Below the pieces are notes generated by a model, which was not told the DNA's origin, did not search any database, and was given only the letters and a program-made list of their open reading frames with translations. Shown piece by piece: positions 1-9,187 of a stretch of 64,000 nucleotides of DNA (within the stretch, counting starts at the first letter, position 1; each line of letters starts with the position of its first letter). The translations under genes were made by a program, and so were the position numbers. The DNA lies in contig NZ_JBHUEE010000003.1 in the NCBI RefSeq assembly GCF_042680605.1, positions 124,001 through 188,000 of the forward strand. The letters run 5' to 3'. The stretch is from Allobogoriella deserti. GTDB taxonomy: Bacteria; Actinomycetota; Actinomycetes; Actinomycetales; Actinomycetaceae.

Positions 1-989
1 CGGCCCGCGAGGAGGGCGGCGAAACGCTGGAGCCCGGCCGTGTCGACCTGCGAGGTGGAGATGACGCCGCCATGATCGAGCAGGAGTGCTGACGGGGGCC
101 GACTCCCCGCCGCAGCGGTGAGATCGCGGGCTGACGCATCAGCACGGCTGCGGGCCGGCCCGCTCGGGCGGGTGGGACTCGCCTCCTCGAGCAGCGGTAC
201 GAGACCCCGTGGATCGTCGAGAACGAGGTCCGCGCGTTCGGCGACAGGGAACGGCGGATGGTCCGTCTTGTGGTGCCGGGTCAGGACGACGGCGGCCACG
301 CCGGCTCGCCTTCCGGCGACCACGTCTCGGTCGAAGGTGTCACCGACGTACCAGCTACTGCTCGCCGTCGTGCCGAGCGCCCGCGCGGCGAGCGCGATGA
401 TGCCGGGATGAGGCTTCCGGACACCGACCTCGTCGGAGTAGACCTGCACGGCGAACCGGTCCGTGAGGCCGGAGCGGTCGAGCACGGCGCGGTGCGCTCG
501 GCCGGAGTGTGTGTTGGACACGATGCCGACCGGGATCCCGAGGTTCGCGGCCACGCCGAGCAGGTCGACGATGCCCGGCCGTACGCTGTGCTCGGTCAGG
601 TGCAACGTCATCATCATCTGGAGTTCTTCGGCGTGCCCGGCGAGCAGCTCACGCTGCGCGAGCGGCAGGGGCGCGCCGTAGAAGTCACGCCATATGGTCC
701 GGTGGTCCAACTCGGTGGGCTCCCGTCTCCGGGACTGACTGTTCTTCCAGTCCCCGAGCGCACGCTTGCCGCCCTCGAGCATCGTCACGAGGTCGGCGAC
801 GTGGTGCTCGTGACTCGCGTGCGCGAGGAGGCTCGACACCCGCTCGGCCACCTCCGTCATGCCCTCCGCGCGGCGGCGCGTGGCGAAGACGACACCTCCG
901 AAATCGAGGAGCAAGACCTCCGGCCGTGTGCGCAGCCCTGGTGCCCTCCGGTCGGGGGAGATCGCCGGCGTGGTCTCGATCGTGCTCAC
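1..989 (-). CDS. Two-module HAD-superfamily hydrolase (partial, C-terminus beyond window)
   Basis: Starts at a GTG (987-989) and stays open to base 1, so at least 329 residues are visible. The first haloacid-dehalogenase module has the nucleophile motif LLLDFGG (Asp29), SNT at about 158-160, RKPHP with Lys192, and YVGDTFDRD (Asp217), the complete set of HAD motifs. After a proline/serine-rich linker (about 270-300) a second start of the same fold appears, LLLDHGG with Asp305, cut off by the window edge. The gene is divergent from the LacI regulator with 137 bp between starts. The substrate is unknown; beta-phosphoglucomutase-like or phosphatase activity on a sugar phosphate is the usual role beside a LacI regulator. 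The duplication is seen in the sequence; the function is inferred. Confidence 0.8.
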   Translation of the reverse strand, partial: MSTIETTPAISPDRRAPGLRTRPEVLLLDFGGVVFATRRRAEGMTEVAERVSSLLAHASHEHHVADLVTMLEGGKRALGDWKNSQSRRREPTELDHRTIWRDFYGAPLPLAQRELLAGHAEELQMMMTLHLTEHSVRPGIVDLLGVAANLGIPVGIVSNTHSGRAHRAVLDRSGLTDRFAVQVYSDEVGVRKPHPGIIALAARALGTTASSSWYVGDTFDRDVVAGRRAGVAAVVLTRHHKTDHPPFPVAERADLVLDDPRGLVPLLEEASPTRPSGPARSRADASARDLTAAAGSRPPSALLLDHGGVISTSQVDTAGLQRFAALLAG

Positions 990-1066
990 GTCACGGCACG
1001 CTAGGCAGGCGGTCCGACCACGAAACGTCCGGAACGGATCGAGACGGTGAACGGCGGCCGAATTCT

Positions 1067-1078
1067 TGGAACGTTCCA
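1067..1078. promoter_or_regulatory. Probable LacI-family operator (12-bp perfect palindrome)
   Basis: TGGAACGTTCCA is a perfect 12-bp palindrome with the central CG typical of LacI/GalR operators. It lies in the 137-bp gap between the divergent HAD gene and the lacI-family gene, about 50 bp before the regulator start. A further imperfect inverted repeat (CCAGACGCTGG, about 1076-1086) overlaps its right end. Autoregulation and control of the HAD gene are inferred. Confidence 0.6.
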
Positions 1079-1126
1079 GACGCTGGAGCGTCCGACCTTG
1101 TCGGGACGCGTCCACGACCAGGCAAG

Positions 1127-2140
1127 ATGAATGCCGTGACGAGCCGCCCCACCATCCGCGACGTCGCGGCACACGCCGGAGTCTCCAAATCGCTGGTCTC
1201 CCTGGCGCTGCGCGGCGATCCGGGGGTACGGGAGCGGACGCGGGAGCGGATCCTGCTCGCGGCCGAAGCCATCGGCTACCGATCCAACGTGCTGGCCCGC
1301 AGCCTGCGCGAGGGCCGCACCATGCTCATCGGCGTCGTCATCTCGAGCCTGGAGAACCCGTATCACACCGAGATCGTCACCTCGGTCGAGGAGGCCGCCG
1401 AGAGTGCCGGATTGTCAGTCCTCCTCGCCCACGGCTCCCGGGACCGCGGCAAGCTGACCGGACGAGTCGAGTCGTTGCTCGACCTTGGTCTCGACGGGCT
1501 CGTTGTCGTGTCCTCGTGGGTCGAACCCCAGGTTCTTCGGCGAGCGGCGCGGCGCGCGCCGGTGGTCATGGTCGGCCGGAGCGAGAGACCCGTGCCGGGC
1601 GTGGACGCTGTGAACAACGACGACGAGCACGGGGCGGCGCTGGCAGTGCAACACCTGCACGCGACGGGACACACCCGGATCGCACATGTCGGATCCTCGT
1701 ACCGGCCGGCCGGGCTGGCACGGCGTCACGGGTACGCCGCCGCAATGCGCCGTGCAGGCCTGGGCGCCTATGTCCGGGTGCTGGATGCGTTCGTGGCCGA
1801 CGAGGGCCTGGGCACCCTCCTCGCCAGGGCACTCGAGGACGGGTACGACGCGTACTTCGCACGCAACGACGTCGAGGCCCTCGACCTGATCGATGCCGCC
1901 GACCACGTGGCCGCACGGGTCCCCGACGACCTCGCCGTCGTCGGGTACGACGACTCAGCTCTCGCACGCAGGTCACGGCCCCGACTGACCTCGGTGCAGC
2001 AGCGTCGAGAGCTCCTAGGGCGTCGTGCCGTCGACCTGCTACTGAGCAGGATCGACGGTCGCGCCGAGGACCAGCACCTGATTATGGAACCTCGGCTGAT
2101 CGTTCGTGACTCGACGAGGCCTCGGACGGATCCCGACTAA
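1127..2140 (+). CDS. LacI-family transcriptional regulator
   Basis: 337 residues, the normal length for LacI/GalR proteins. The N-terminal helix-turn-helix (about residues 8-30) reads TIRDVAAHAGVSKSLVSLAL, followed by the hinge-helix region VLARSLREGRT, and a periplasmic-binding-protein-like effector domain from about residue 65 (IGVVISSLENPYHTEIV) to the end. The ATG at 1127 gives a short N-terminal extension (MNAV); a GTG at 1136 is an alternative start nearer the usual HTH position. The effector is likely a sugar, but the neighbours do not identify it. The palindrome at 1067-1078 is the likely operator. Confidence 0.9.
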   Translation: MNAVTSRPTIRDVAAHAGVSKSLVSLALRGDPGVRERTRERILLAAEAIGYRSNVLARSLREGRTMLIGVVISSLENPYHTEIVTSVEEAAESAGLSVLLAHGSRDRGKLTGRVESLLDLGLDGLVVVSSWVEPQVLRRAARRAPVVMVGRSERPVPGVDAVNNDDEHGAALAVQHLHATGHTRIAHVGSSYRPAGLARRHGYAAAMRRAGLGAYVRVLDAFVADEGLGTLLARALEDGYDAYFARNDVEALDLIDAADHVAARVPDDLAVVGYDDSALARRSRPRLTSVQQRRELLGRRAVDLLLSRIDGRAEDQHLIMEPRLIVRDSTRPRTDPD

Positions 2141-2149
2141 ACTTCCCCC

Positions 2150-5100
2150 GTGGCCGGGACAGCGCACGATCCGCGCCTGCGGCTGCTCGACGGCGTGACG
2201 TGGGAGGGCCGCTCCGTGCCGGGCGACCGCACCCGCGCCCTGCTTAGGCGACTCGCAGCCGCCGACGGTCATCCGGTCTCCGAGGCGAGCCTGACCGAGG
2301 CGATCTGGCCCGAGAACCGGCCGGCCAACCCGGACAAGGCCCTGCAGGTCGTGGTCTCCCGCGCGCGGAAGGCCACCTGCGCCGAGGCCGTCGCCCGTGC
2401 CGGAACCGGCTACCGGCTCGCCCTTGCCCGCGACGACGTCGAGACCTGGCTCGTCCGCGACGCGGCGGCCCGCGCCCGTCGCGCCCTGGCCGACGGCGAT
2501 CCCGCCTCCGCGGAAGCGGACGCCCGAAGGGTCCACGCCGCCGGCCAGGACACCGAGGGCCTCCTCGGTCGGGTTCACGCGGCTGCCGGCCGGCACGAGG
2601 ACGCCCTGCCCCTCCTCGAGGCCGCCGCGCACACGGACGAGGTGCTGCTCGCGTTGCTGCGCAGCGAGGCGGCCGTCCGCGGCGTCCCAGCGGCGCTCGC
2701 CCGGTACGACCGGTACCGCACCGACGTGGCCGACCGGCTCGGCGTCGACCTCGCACCCGAGCTGCAGGCGCTGCACCGGGAACTGCTGGCCCGGGACCGG
2801 CCGGTGCGCACCGGCGTCCGGTACGAGGCGAGTTCACTGCTCGGGCGGGCCGACGACGTCGAGGCCCTGACCGGCCTGCTACGCCAGGCGCGCGTGGTCA
2901 CCATTCTCGGACCGGGAGGGCTCGGCAAGACCCGGCTGGCACAGGTGCTCGCAGGCCGGGCGGACCAGCCGGCCGTGCACGTCGTCGAGCTCGTCGGCGT
3001 CACCGCCGACGAGGACGTGCTCGCGGAGGTCGCGGCGGCACTCGGGGTGCGTGACTCGGTCAGCAGCCGCCGTCTGCTCACCCGCGAGCAACGCGCCGAC
3101 GTGCGTGCCCGGGTGGCCGACCATCTCTTCCAGGTGCCGACCCTGCTCGTCCTGGACAACTGCGAACACCTCGTCACCGCCGTCGCGGAGCTCACGGCCT
3201 TCCTCGTCAGCGCGGTGCCCGAGCTCACCGTCCTGACCACCTCCCGCACACCGCTGGCCATCGCGGCCGAGCGCGTCTACCCGCTCGGGCAGCTCGGCCC
3301 GGGCGACGCCGCCGCCCTGTTCGCCGAGCGCGCCACGGCCGCCCGGCCGGGCGCGCGCCTGCCCGCCGATACCGTCCGCGGGATCGTCGACCGGTTGGAC
3401 GGTCTCCCGCTCGCCGTCGAACTCGCCGCCGCGAAGGTCCGGGCGATGTCGGTCGAGGAGATCTTGCGCCGGCTCACCAACCGCTTCGACCTGTTGCGCG
3501 GCGGCGACCGCACCGCCCCGGACCGGCACCAGACCCTGCTGGCCGTCATCGACTGGTCATGGAACCTGCTCGCCGAACGCGAGCGCCGGGCACTGCGCCG
3601 CCTCTCGGTCTACCAGGACGGGTTCTCGCTCGAAGCCGCCGAGGCGATGGTCGGCGCGGAGGCCGTCGACGCCGTCGCGGAGCTGGTGGACGCCTCGCTG
3701 CTCACCGTCTCGGACGCCGGCACGCACCTGCGCTACCGGATGCTAGAGACGGTGCGCGAGTTCGGGCGGATGCAGCTCGTCGGCGCCGGCGAGGAGGATG
3801 TGGCGCGAGAGCAGCAGCGCCGCTGGGCGGTCACGCTCGCCGAGCGTGAGTCGCGGAAGCTGTACGGCCCGGATCAGTTGGCTGCCATCGACGTCCTCGC
3901 CCTCGAGGACGCCAATCTCTCCGACGTGCTGCGGCAGGCGTTCGACGAGCCGGATCCGGCCACGGTCGTCCCGGTGTTCGTCGCTGTCGCGGGACTGGGA
4001 GGGTTGCGCGGCGACCAACCGCGGGGCGGGACGTTCGTCATGCCGCTGGCCGAGGTGCTCGAGGACTTCACTCCCCCGTCGCAGCTCGCGGACCTGACCC
4101 GTGCGGCGCTCGCACTGGGCATGTTCGCAGCCCTGGTCGGCGCGACCGGGGATCGCAGCCGGTTGCACCGCATCCTCGATCGGCTGGGGAGCCACGCCCA
4201 CGACCCCAGCCTGGACGCGATGATCCAGATCGCGTGCGCCATCGCCAATCCGGCGACGCCGGACGACGAGATGCACCGGCGCTGTCTCGCTCTCGTCGAG
4301 TCACCGCACGCCCGGGTGCGGGCCATCGCCTGGTACTACCAGGCCCACGAACGAGAGAACGCCGGCGCACTCACCGAGGCGATCGCCGCCACCCGCCGCG
4401 CGCTGGACTGCGCGAGCGCCGACGACGGCCCGTGGATCCACGCGAACCTGCACATGATGCTCGCCAGCCTGCACGGTCAGCTCGGCGAGTCGGACCCGGC
4501 GGCCCGGCACGCCGAGCAGGCGTTGCCGATGCTCGAGCGCATCGGCGCCACCGACGACGCCGTCCAGGCACGACTGGCCATCGCCCTGGCGGCCATCGAC
4601 CGCGGGGATTTCGAGGCGGCACGGCGCGACGTGGCCGACATCGAAGAGGCCGGCCGCGCCGCGGGCCGAGATCGCACCGGCGCCGTGATCATGGCGCAGG
4701 CGCAGCTCGCGATCGCCGACGGGCACGTGGAGGACGGCTTGGCGCTGTACCGGACCGCGGTCGAGGACAGCCACGCGCACCGCCGCGGCCACCCGATGGA
4801 CGGCGAGAACATGCTCTTCCCCTGGGTGCTCGCCACCGAGGCCACGGCCTTGGCGGCCGAGGCACGCTACGCCGACGGCGAGCGCGGCCGGGACCTGTTC
4901 GAGCTCCTGACCGGAAAGGTCCGCTCACTGCTCGACGAGGAGCGGCCGTTCATCGACTATCCGGTGACCGGTCTGATCTTCTTCGCCACCGGGATGTGGG
5001 CGTTGCTGCGTGGCGCGCTGGCCCCGACCGACGCGATCCGGCTGCTCGTCCTCGCCGAGCGGTTCGCCTACCCCCGCATGAGCCCGCCGATGCGCTGGGA

Positions 5101-5236
5101 ACACGTGGTCACCGACGCCGAGGCCCTGGCGCCCGGCGTGCTGGAGGCCGTGGCGGCCGAGTACGGCGAGCGGCGCGCGGCCGACCTGCTGCCCGAGGCC
5201 CGCGCCGCGATCGAGCGGATCGTCGACAGCGCCTGA
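2150..5236 (+). CDS. SARP/AfsR-type regulator with BTAD, NB-ARC-like ATPase and TPR-like region
   Basis: 1028 residues from a GTG start 9 bp after the lacI-family stop. The N-terminal winged-helix domain (about 1-95) is OmpR/SARP-like. A bacterial transcriptional activation domain (about 100-225) ends with RYDRYRTDVADRLGVDLAPE. A STAND-type NTPase follows, with a P-loop GPGGLGKTRLA near residue 253, LLVLDNCEHL as Walker B and a GLPLAVELAAAKV motif. The C-terminal half is alpha-helical and TPR-like. Such proteins activate secondary-metabolite or stress genes in actinobacteria. The drug-type ABC exporter genes converge from the other side with only 17 bp between stops, so a regulatory link is possible but not shown. 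Confidence 0.85.
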   Translation: MAGTAHDPRLRLLDGVTWEGRSVPGDRTRALLRRLAAADGHPVSEASLTEAIWPENRPANPDKALQVVVSRARKATCAEAVARAGTGYRLALARDDVETWLVRDAAARARRALADGDPASAEADARRVHAAGQDTEGLLGRVHAAAGRHEDALPLLEAAAHTDEVLLALLRSEAAVRGVPAALARYDRYRTDVADRLGVDLAPELQALHRELLARDRPVRTGVRYEASSLLGRADDVEALTGLLRQARVVTILGPGGLGKTRLAQVLAGRADQPAVHVVELVGVTADEDVLAEVAAALGVRDSVSSRRLLTREQRADVRARVADHLFQVPTLLVLDNCEHLVTAVAELTAFLVSAVPELTVLTTSRTPLAIAAERVYPLGQLGPGDAAALFAERATAARPGARLPADTVRGIVDRLDGLPLAVELAAAKVRAMSVEEILRRLTNRFDLLRGGDRTAPDRHQTLLAVIDWSWNLLAERERRALRRLSVYQDGFSLEAAEAMVGAEAVDAVAELVDASLLTVSDAGTHLRYRMLETVREFGRMQLVGAGEEDVAREQQRRWAVTLAERESRKLYGPDQLAAIDVLALEDANLSDVLRQAFDEPDPATVVPVFVAVAGLGGLRGDQPRGGTFVMPLAEVLEDFTPPSQLADLTRAALALGMFAALVGATGDRSRLHRILDRLGSHAHDPSLDAMIQIACAIANPATPDDEMHRRCLALVESPHARVRAIAWYYQAHERENAGALTEAIAATRRALDCASADDGPWIHANLHMMLASLHGQLGESDPAARHAEQALPMLERIGATDDAVQARLAIALAAIDRGDFEAARRDVADIEEAGRAAGRDRTGAVIMAQAQLAIADGHVEDGLALYRTAVEDSHAHRRGHPMDGENMLFPWVLATEATALAAEARYADGERGRDLFELLTGKVRSLLDEERPFIDYPVTGLIFFATGMWALLRGALAPTDAIRLLVLAERFAYPRMSPPMRWEHVVTDAEALAPGVLEAVAAEYGERRAADLLPEARAAIERIVDSA

Positions 5237-5253
5237 CTCGGCCACTCCGCGTC

Positions 5254-6057
5254 TCAGATCTTCCGGCTGTAGGCCCGCACAGCGAGCGGGGCGAAGATCG
5301 CGACCACCGCGAGGCAGCCCACCAGCGCCCAGCCGACCTCACCGGTGACCTGCCCGGTGTTGATGAGGTCACGGCAGGCGGTCACCACGTGCGAGACCGG
5401 GTTGACGGTCACGAACGCCTCCAGCCAGTCCGGCAACGTCTCGGCCGGCACGAACGCGTTGGACAGGAAGGTCAGCGGGAACAGGATCATCATCGAGATG
5501 CCCTGCACCGCCTGGGCCGAACGCGCGATGGTGCCGAGCCAGCAGAAGATCCACGCGATCGACCAGCCGGCCCCGATGGTCAGCAGCCAGCACGCGAGGA
5601 CGCCGAAGAGACCGCCGTCGGGTCGGTAGCCCATGAGGAATCCGGTGAGGATCGTCAACGTGGCGGCGATGCCGTACCGCAGCAGGTCCGCCACCATCGG
5701 GCCGGCGAGCGGGGCGATCCGGGCGATGGGTAGAGACTTGAAGCGGTCGAAGACGCCTTTGTCCATGTCCTCGCGGAGCTGGACGCCGGTGGCCATCGAG
5801 GCGGTGAGCGCGGTCTGGGCGAGGATGCCCGGGATGATCAGCGGCAGGTAGTTCGCCACCGAGCCGGAGATCGCGCCGCCGAAGATGTAGGTGAACATGG
5901 CGGTGAACAGCAACGGCTGGAACACCACGTCGAACAGCTGCTCCGGATTGCGGCGCATCTTCATCACCGCACGCCAGGCCATGGACAGCGTCTGGCGCAC
6001 GGTCTCACTCGGCCCGGGCCGGGCCTGGAGGTCGATATCGAGGGTGACGGTGGTCAT
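5254..6057 (-). CDS. ABC-2 type (DrrB-like) exporter permease
   Basis: 267 residues, the usual size for the DrrB/ABC-2 family. There are about six hydrophobic segments, with a long cytoplasmic N-terminus and the family features LFDVVFQPLLFTAMFTYIFG near residue 45 and MMILFPLTFLSNAFVP near 180. It starts inside the end of the ATPase gene (ATGA overlap, 6054-6057), so the two are translationally coupled and form one exporter, probably as homodimers. Drr-type transporters export hydrophobic drugs or lipids; the substrate here is unknown. Confidence 0.9.
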   Translation of the reverse strand: MTTVTLDIDLQARPGPSETVRQTLSMAWRAVMKMRRNPEQLFDVVFQPLLFTAMFTYIFGGAISGSVANYLPLIIPGILAQTALTASMATGVQLREDMDKGVFDRFKSLPIARIAPLAGPMVADLLRYGIAATLTILTGFLMGYRPDGGLFGVLACWLLTIGAGWSIAWIFCWLGTIARSAQAVQGISMMILFPLTFLSNAFVPAETLPDWLEAFVTVNPVSHVVTACRDLINTGQVTGEVGWALVGCLAVVAIFAPLAVRAYSRKI

Positions 6058-7112
6058 GCGCGGGTCTCCTTCGTGCCGGACGTGGCGGCGTCGTCCGTGG
6101 CGTCGTCGTGGGGGTCGTGGTGGCCGGTGTCGTCCTCGCTGTGGTGGCCGGTGATGGCGAGGAAGACTTCGTCGAGCGTGGGCTGGCGTACCGAGGCGGT
6201 GGCGATGGACAGTTCGGCCTCGCGCAGCCGGATGAGGATGTCGGCGGCGCCGTTGGGATCGGGCAGGGCCACGTTGAGCCCGCCGGACTCCGGGGTGAGG
6301 ACCGGTTCCTCGCCGGTGACGGCGGCGACGACCTCGGCCGCGGTGGCGATCTCATCGTGCTCGGCGAGCCGTAGGTGGAGGGTCGAGGATCCGACGGAGG
6401 TCTTCAGTTCTTCGGGTGTCCCGTCGGCGACCTTGGTGCCGCGGTCGATGACGGCGATGCGGTCGGCGAGCTGATCGGCCTCGTCCAGGTACTGGGTGGT
6501 CAACAGGATCGTCGAACCGGCCGCGACGAGATCCCGGATCGTGTCCCACATCTGCCCCCGGGTCCGCGGGTCGAGGCCGGTGGTCGGCTCGTCCAGGAAG
6601 ATCAGCGGCGGCCGCGCGATGAGCGAGGCCGCCAGATCGAGGCGGCGCCGCATACCGCCGGAGAACGTCTTGATCTGCCGGGTCGCGGCGTCCTCCAGGC
6701 CGAACCGGCCCAGCAGGTCGGTGGCGGTCCGCCGCGCGTCCCGTGAGCTCAGGCCGAGCAACCGGCCGAAGAGCCAGAGGTTCTCCGCCGCGGTGAGGTT
6801 CTCGTCCACGGAGGCGTACTGGCCGGTCACGCCGACCAGCTGACGGATCTTGTGCGGCTCGCGCCGCACGTCGACGCCGAAGATCTCCGCCTCGCCGTCG
6901 GTGATCGGCAGCAGGGTGGCGAGCATCTGCACCGTGGTGGTCTTGCCCGCGCCGTTCGGGCCGAGCAGCCCGAACACCTCGCCGCGGCGGATCGTCAGGT
7001 CCACGCCGTCGACCGCGCGGACGGTTCCGAAGGTCTTGACCAGGCCCCGGGCCACGACGGCGTTGCCGCCGGTGAGGACCCGGGGCGGGTCCTTCTGCAG
7101 TGTTGTGGTCAT
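6054..7112 (-). CDS. DrrA-like ABC exporter ATP-binding protein
   Basis: 352 residues from the ATG at 7112; a TTG 30 bp upstream would add ten unconserved residues and is less likely. Walker A is GPNGAGKTTT, the signature is FSGGMRRRLDLA, Walker B is LIFLDEPTTGLD, and the switch region is TTQYLDEADQL. The C-terminal extension (about 230-350) is the DUF4162-type domain seen in DrrA. The last 25 residues are rich in Asp, His and Thr. Forms an operon with the permease gene. Roles in antibiotic resistance or lipid export are typical of the family; nothing local names the substrate. Confidence 0.92.
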   Translation of the reverse strand: MTTTLQKDPPRVLTGGNAVVARGLVKTFGTVRAVDGVDLTIRRGEVFGLLGPNGAGKTTTVQMLATLLPITDGEAEIFGVDVRREPHKIRQLVGVTGQYASVDENLTAAENLWLFGRLLGLSSRDARRTATDLLGRFGLEDAATRQIKTFSGGMRRRLDLAASLIARPPLIFLDEPTTGLDPRTRGQMWDTIRDLVAAGSTILLTTQYLDEADQLADRIAVIDRGTKVADGTPEELKTSVGSSTLHLRLAEHDEIATAAEVVAAVTGEEPVLTPESGGLNVALPDPNGAADILIRLREAELSIATASVRQPTLDEVFLAITGHHSEDDTGHHDPHDDATDDAATSGTKETRA

Positions 7113-7260
7113 GACGGCAAGCCTGCGGCCGGGCGCCTTCAACCCGGTTTCACGGCGGTTTCACCCGGTTTCGCGACGAGAACCTGCACAGCTCGGCCGA
7201 AGCGGGCAGGATCGTCGGTGGAGCCGAAGCAACCCAGCTCAACGAACCGGGAGGCCGACC

Positions 7261-9003
7261 GTGGCCCGTAGCGTCGCCGAACACCTCGTCAACCAGCTCG
7301 TCGCCGCCGGCGTCGAGCGCATCTACGGCATCGTCGGGGACTCGCTCAACCCGATCGTCGACGCCGTCCGCCGCACCGAGGGCATCGAATGGGTCCAGGT
7401 CCGCCACGAGGAGGCGGCCGCGTTCGCCGCGGCGGCCGAGGCCGAGGTCACCGGCAAGCTGACCGCCTGCGCCGGCTCCTGCGGGCCGGGCAACCTGCAC
7501 CTCATCAACGGTCTCTACGACGCCAACCGCTCCGGCGTGCCGGTCCTGGCGATCGCCTCGCACATCCCGAGCGAGGAGATCGGCACGAGCTTCTTCCAGG
7601 AGACCCATCCGGACCGGCTGTTCAACGAGGCCTCGGTGTACTCGGAGATGATCTCCACCGCCAAGCAGGTCCCGCGGGTCACCCGGACCGCGATCCAGCA
7701 CGCGCTCACCGCGCCCGGTGTCGCGGTGCTCACCCTTCCCGGTGACGTCGCCGACGAGCACGTCAGCGACGACGACGAGCCCATCCTCGTCCCCGGCGCG
7801 TGCCCGGCCCGGATCGTGCCGCACGACGAGGACGTCGCCGCGCTCGCCCAGGCCATCAACCGGGCCAAGAAGGTCACGCTCTTCGTCGGCGCCGGCGCGC
7901 GGGACGCGCGGGAGGAGGTGCTCGAGCTGGCCGACCTCGCCGCCGCCCCGGTGGGGCACTCGCTGCGCGGGAAGGAGATCATCCAGTACGAGAACCCGCA
8001 CGACGTCGGCATGTCCGGCCTGCTCGGCTACGGCGCCTGCCAGGACGCGATGGAGGATGCCGACCTGCTCGTCCTCATCGGCACGGACTTCCCGTACAAC
8101 GCGTTCCTGCCGGACGACGTCCCGACGGCGCAGATCGATATCGAGGCCGCACACCTGGGCCGCCGCACCCGGCTGGACATCCCCGTGCACGGCGACGTCG
8201 GCGAGACGCTGCGGCTACTCAACCCGCAGGTGGAGCGCAAGCGTGACCGCAAGTTCCTCAAGTCCATGGTCAAGAAGCACGCCGATGTGATGACGAAGGT
8301 CGTCGGCGCGTACACCCGCAACGTGGAGAAGCACACGCCGATCCATCCGGAGTACGCGGCCGTCCAGCTCGACGAGGCGGCCGCGGAGGACACCGTCTTT
8401 ACGGTCGACACCGGAATGAACAACGTCTGGGCGGCCCGGTACCTCACCCCGAACGGCCGGCGCCGGGTGATCGGCTCGTTCCTGCACGGATCGATGGCCA
8501 ACGCCCTGCCGCACGCGATCGGCGCCTCGATGGCGGACCGGGACCGGCAGGTGGTCGCGTTCGCCGGCGACGGCGGGCTGTCCATGCTGCTCGGCGAGCT
8601 GCTGACCGTGGCCGTCTACAACCTGCCCATCAAGACGGTGGTGTTCAACAACTCCTCCCTCGGCATGGTCAAGCTGGAGATGCTCGTCGAGGGCCTGCCC
8701 TCACACGCCACGGACTCCCCGGCGATCGACTACCGCCAGGTCGCCCTCGCCGTCGGCATCCCGGCGGTACGGGTGGAGGACCCGAAGGACCTGCGCAAGG
8801 CGTTGCAGGACGGGCTCGACCGACCCGGGCCTGCGCTCATCGAGGTCATCACCGACCCCAATGCCCTGTCCATCCCGCCGTCGATCACCTCCGGTCAGAT
8901 CCGCGGCTTCGCGACGGCGATGACCAAGGAGATCCTCGGCGGCGGCATGGGTGAGGTCATGTCGATGGCGCGGTCGAACCTGCGCAACCTCCCCCGAGGC
9001 TGA
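7261..9003 (+). CDS. poxB: Pyruvate oxidase/pyruvate:quinone oxidoreductase-like ThDP enzyme
   Basis: 580 residues from a GTG with GGAGG 10 bp upstream. It has the three domains of the acetolactate synthase/POX family. The N-terminal domain carries the cofactor-activating glutamate in RHEEAAAFAA (about residue 49) and CAGSCGPGNLHLINGLYDAN, very close to the E. coli PoxB pattern. The C-terminal domain has the ThDP signature from GDGGLSML to NN (about 439-465). PoxB oxidises pyruvate to acetate and CO2 and passes electrons to quinone at the membrane. An alternative is a decarboxylase or acetolactate synthase relative, but no small subunit is present and the PoxB-specific segments match well. 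Monocistronic and divergent from the exporter. Confidence 0.85.
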   Translation: MARSVAEHLVNQLVAAGVERIYGIVGDSLNPIVDAVRRTEGIEWVQVRHEEAAAFAAAAEAEVTGKLTACAGSCGPGNLHLINGLYDANRSGVPVLAIASHIPSEEIGTSFFQETHPDRLFNEASVYSEMISTAKQVPRVTRTAIQHALTAPGVAVLTLPGDVADEHVSDDDEPILVPGACPARIVPHDEDVAALAQAINRAKKVTLFVGAGARDAREEVLELADLAAAPVGHSLRGKEIIQYENPHDVGMSGLLGYGACQDAMEDADLLVLIGTDFPYNAFLPDDVPTAQIDIEAAHLGRRTRLDIPVHGDVGETLRLLNPQVERKRDRKFLKSMVKKHADVMTKVVGAYTRNVEKHTPIHPEYAAVQLDEAAAEDTVFTVDTGMNNVWAARYLTPNGRRRVIGSFLHGSMANALPHAIGASMADRDRQVVAFAGDGGLSMLLGELLTVAVYNLPIKTVVFNNSSLGMVKLEMLVEGLPSHATDSPAIDYRQVALAVGIPAVRVEDPKDLRKALQDGLDRPGPALIEVITDPNALSIPPSITSGQIRGFATAMTKEILGGGMGEVMSMARSNLRNLPRG

Positions 9004-9029
9004 CCCGCCCGTCCCCGGCTGACCCCGCC

Positions 9030-9107
9030 CCCGCCGAGAGCGGACAGTTGAGTCAAGAGCGGATGTCTGAACGTCCGCTCTTGGCATAGGTTTCCGCTCT
9101 CGGCGGG
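9030..9107. repeat. Nested inverted repeat with four copies of GAGCGGA
   Basis: Outer arms 9030-9044 and 9093-9107 (CCCGCCGAGAGCGGA and its complement) pair perfectly over 15 bp. Inner arms 9054-9063 and 9074-9083 pair perfectly over 10 bp and repeat the same core. The core GAGCGGA therefore occurs twice forward and then twice reversed. It lies in the 184-bp gap after poxB, so it may terminate poxB transcription, but there is no T-run. The layout resembles an intergenic REP-like element. Confidence 0.7.
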
Positions 9108-9187
9108 AGGGCGGGGGCTGGCGGCCCCGGGCCGTCCTGTGCGTGGACGCGCGCGCGAGACGGCGCCGGATTCGCCAGAGTTGGGGG

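Noticed and set aside
258..1004. Long plus-strand open frames over the first kilobase
   Set aside because: They are antisense to the HAD gene, whose minus-strand translation has all family motifs; high GC makes long antisense frames common.
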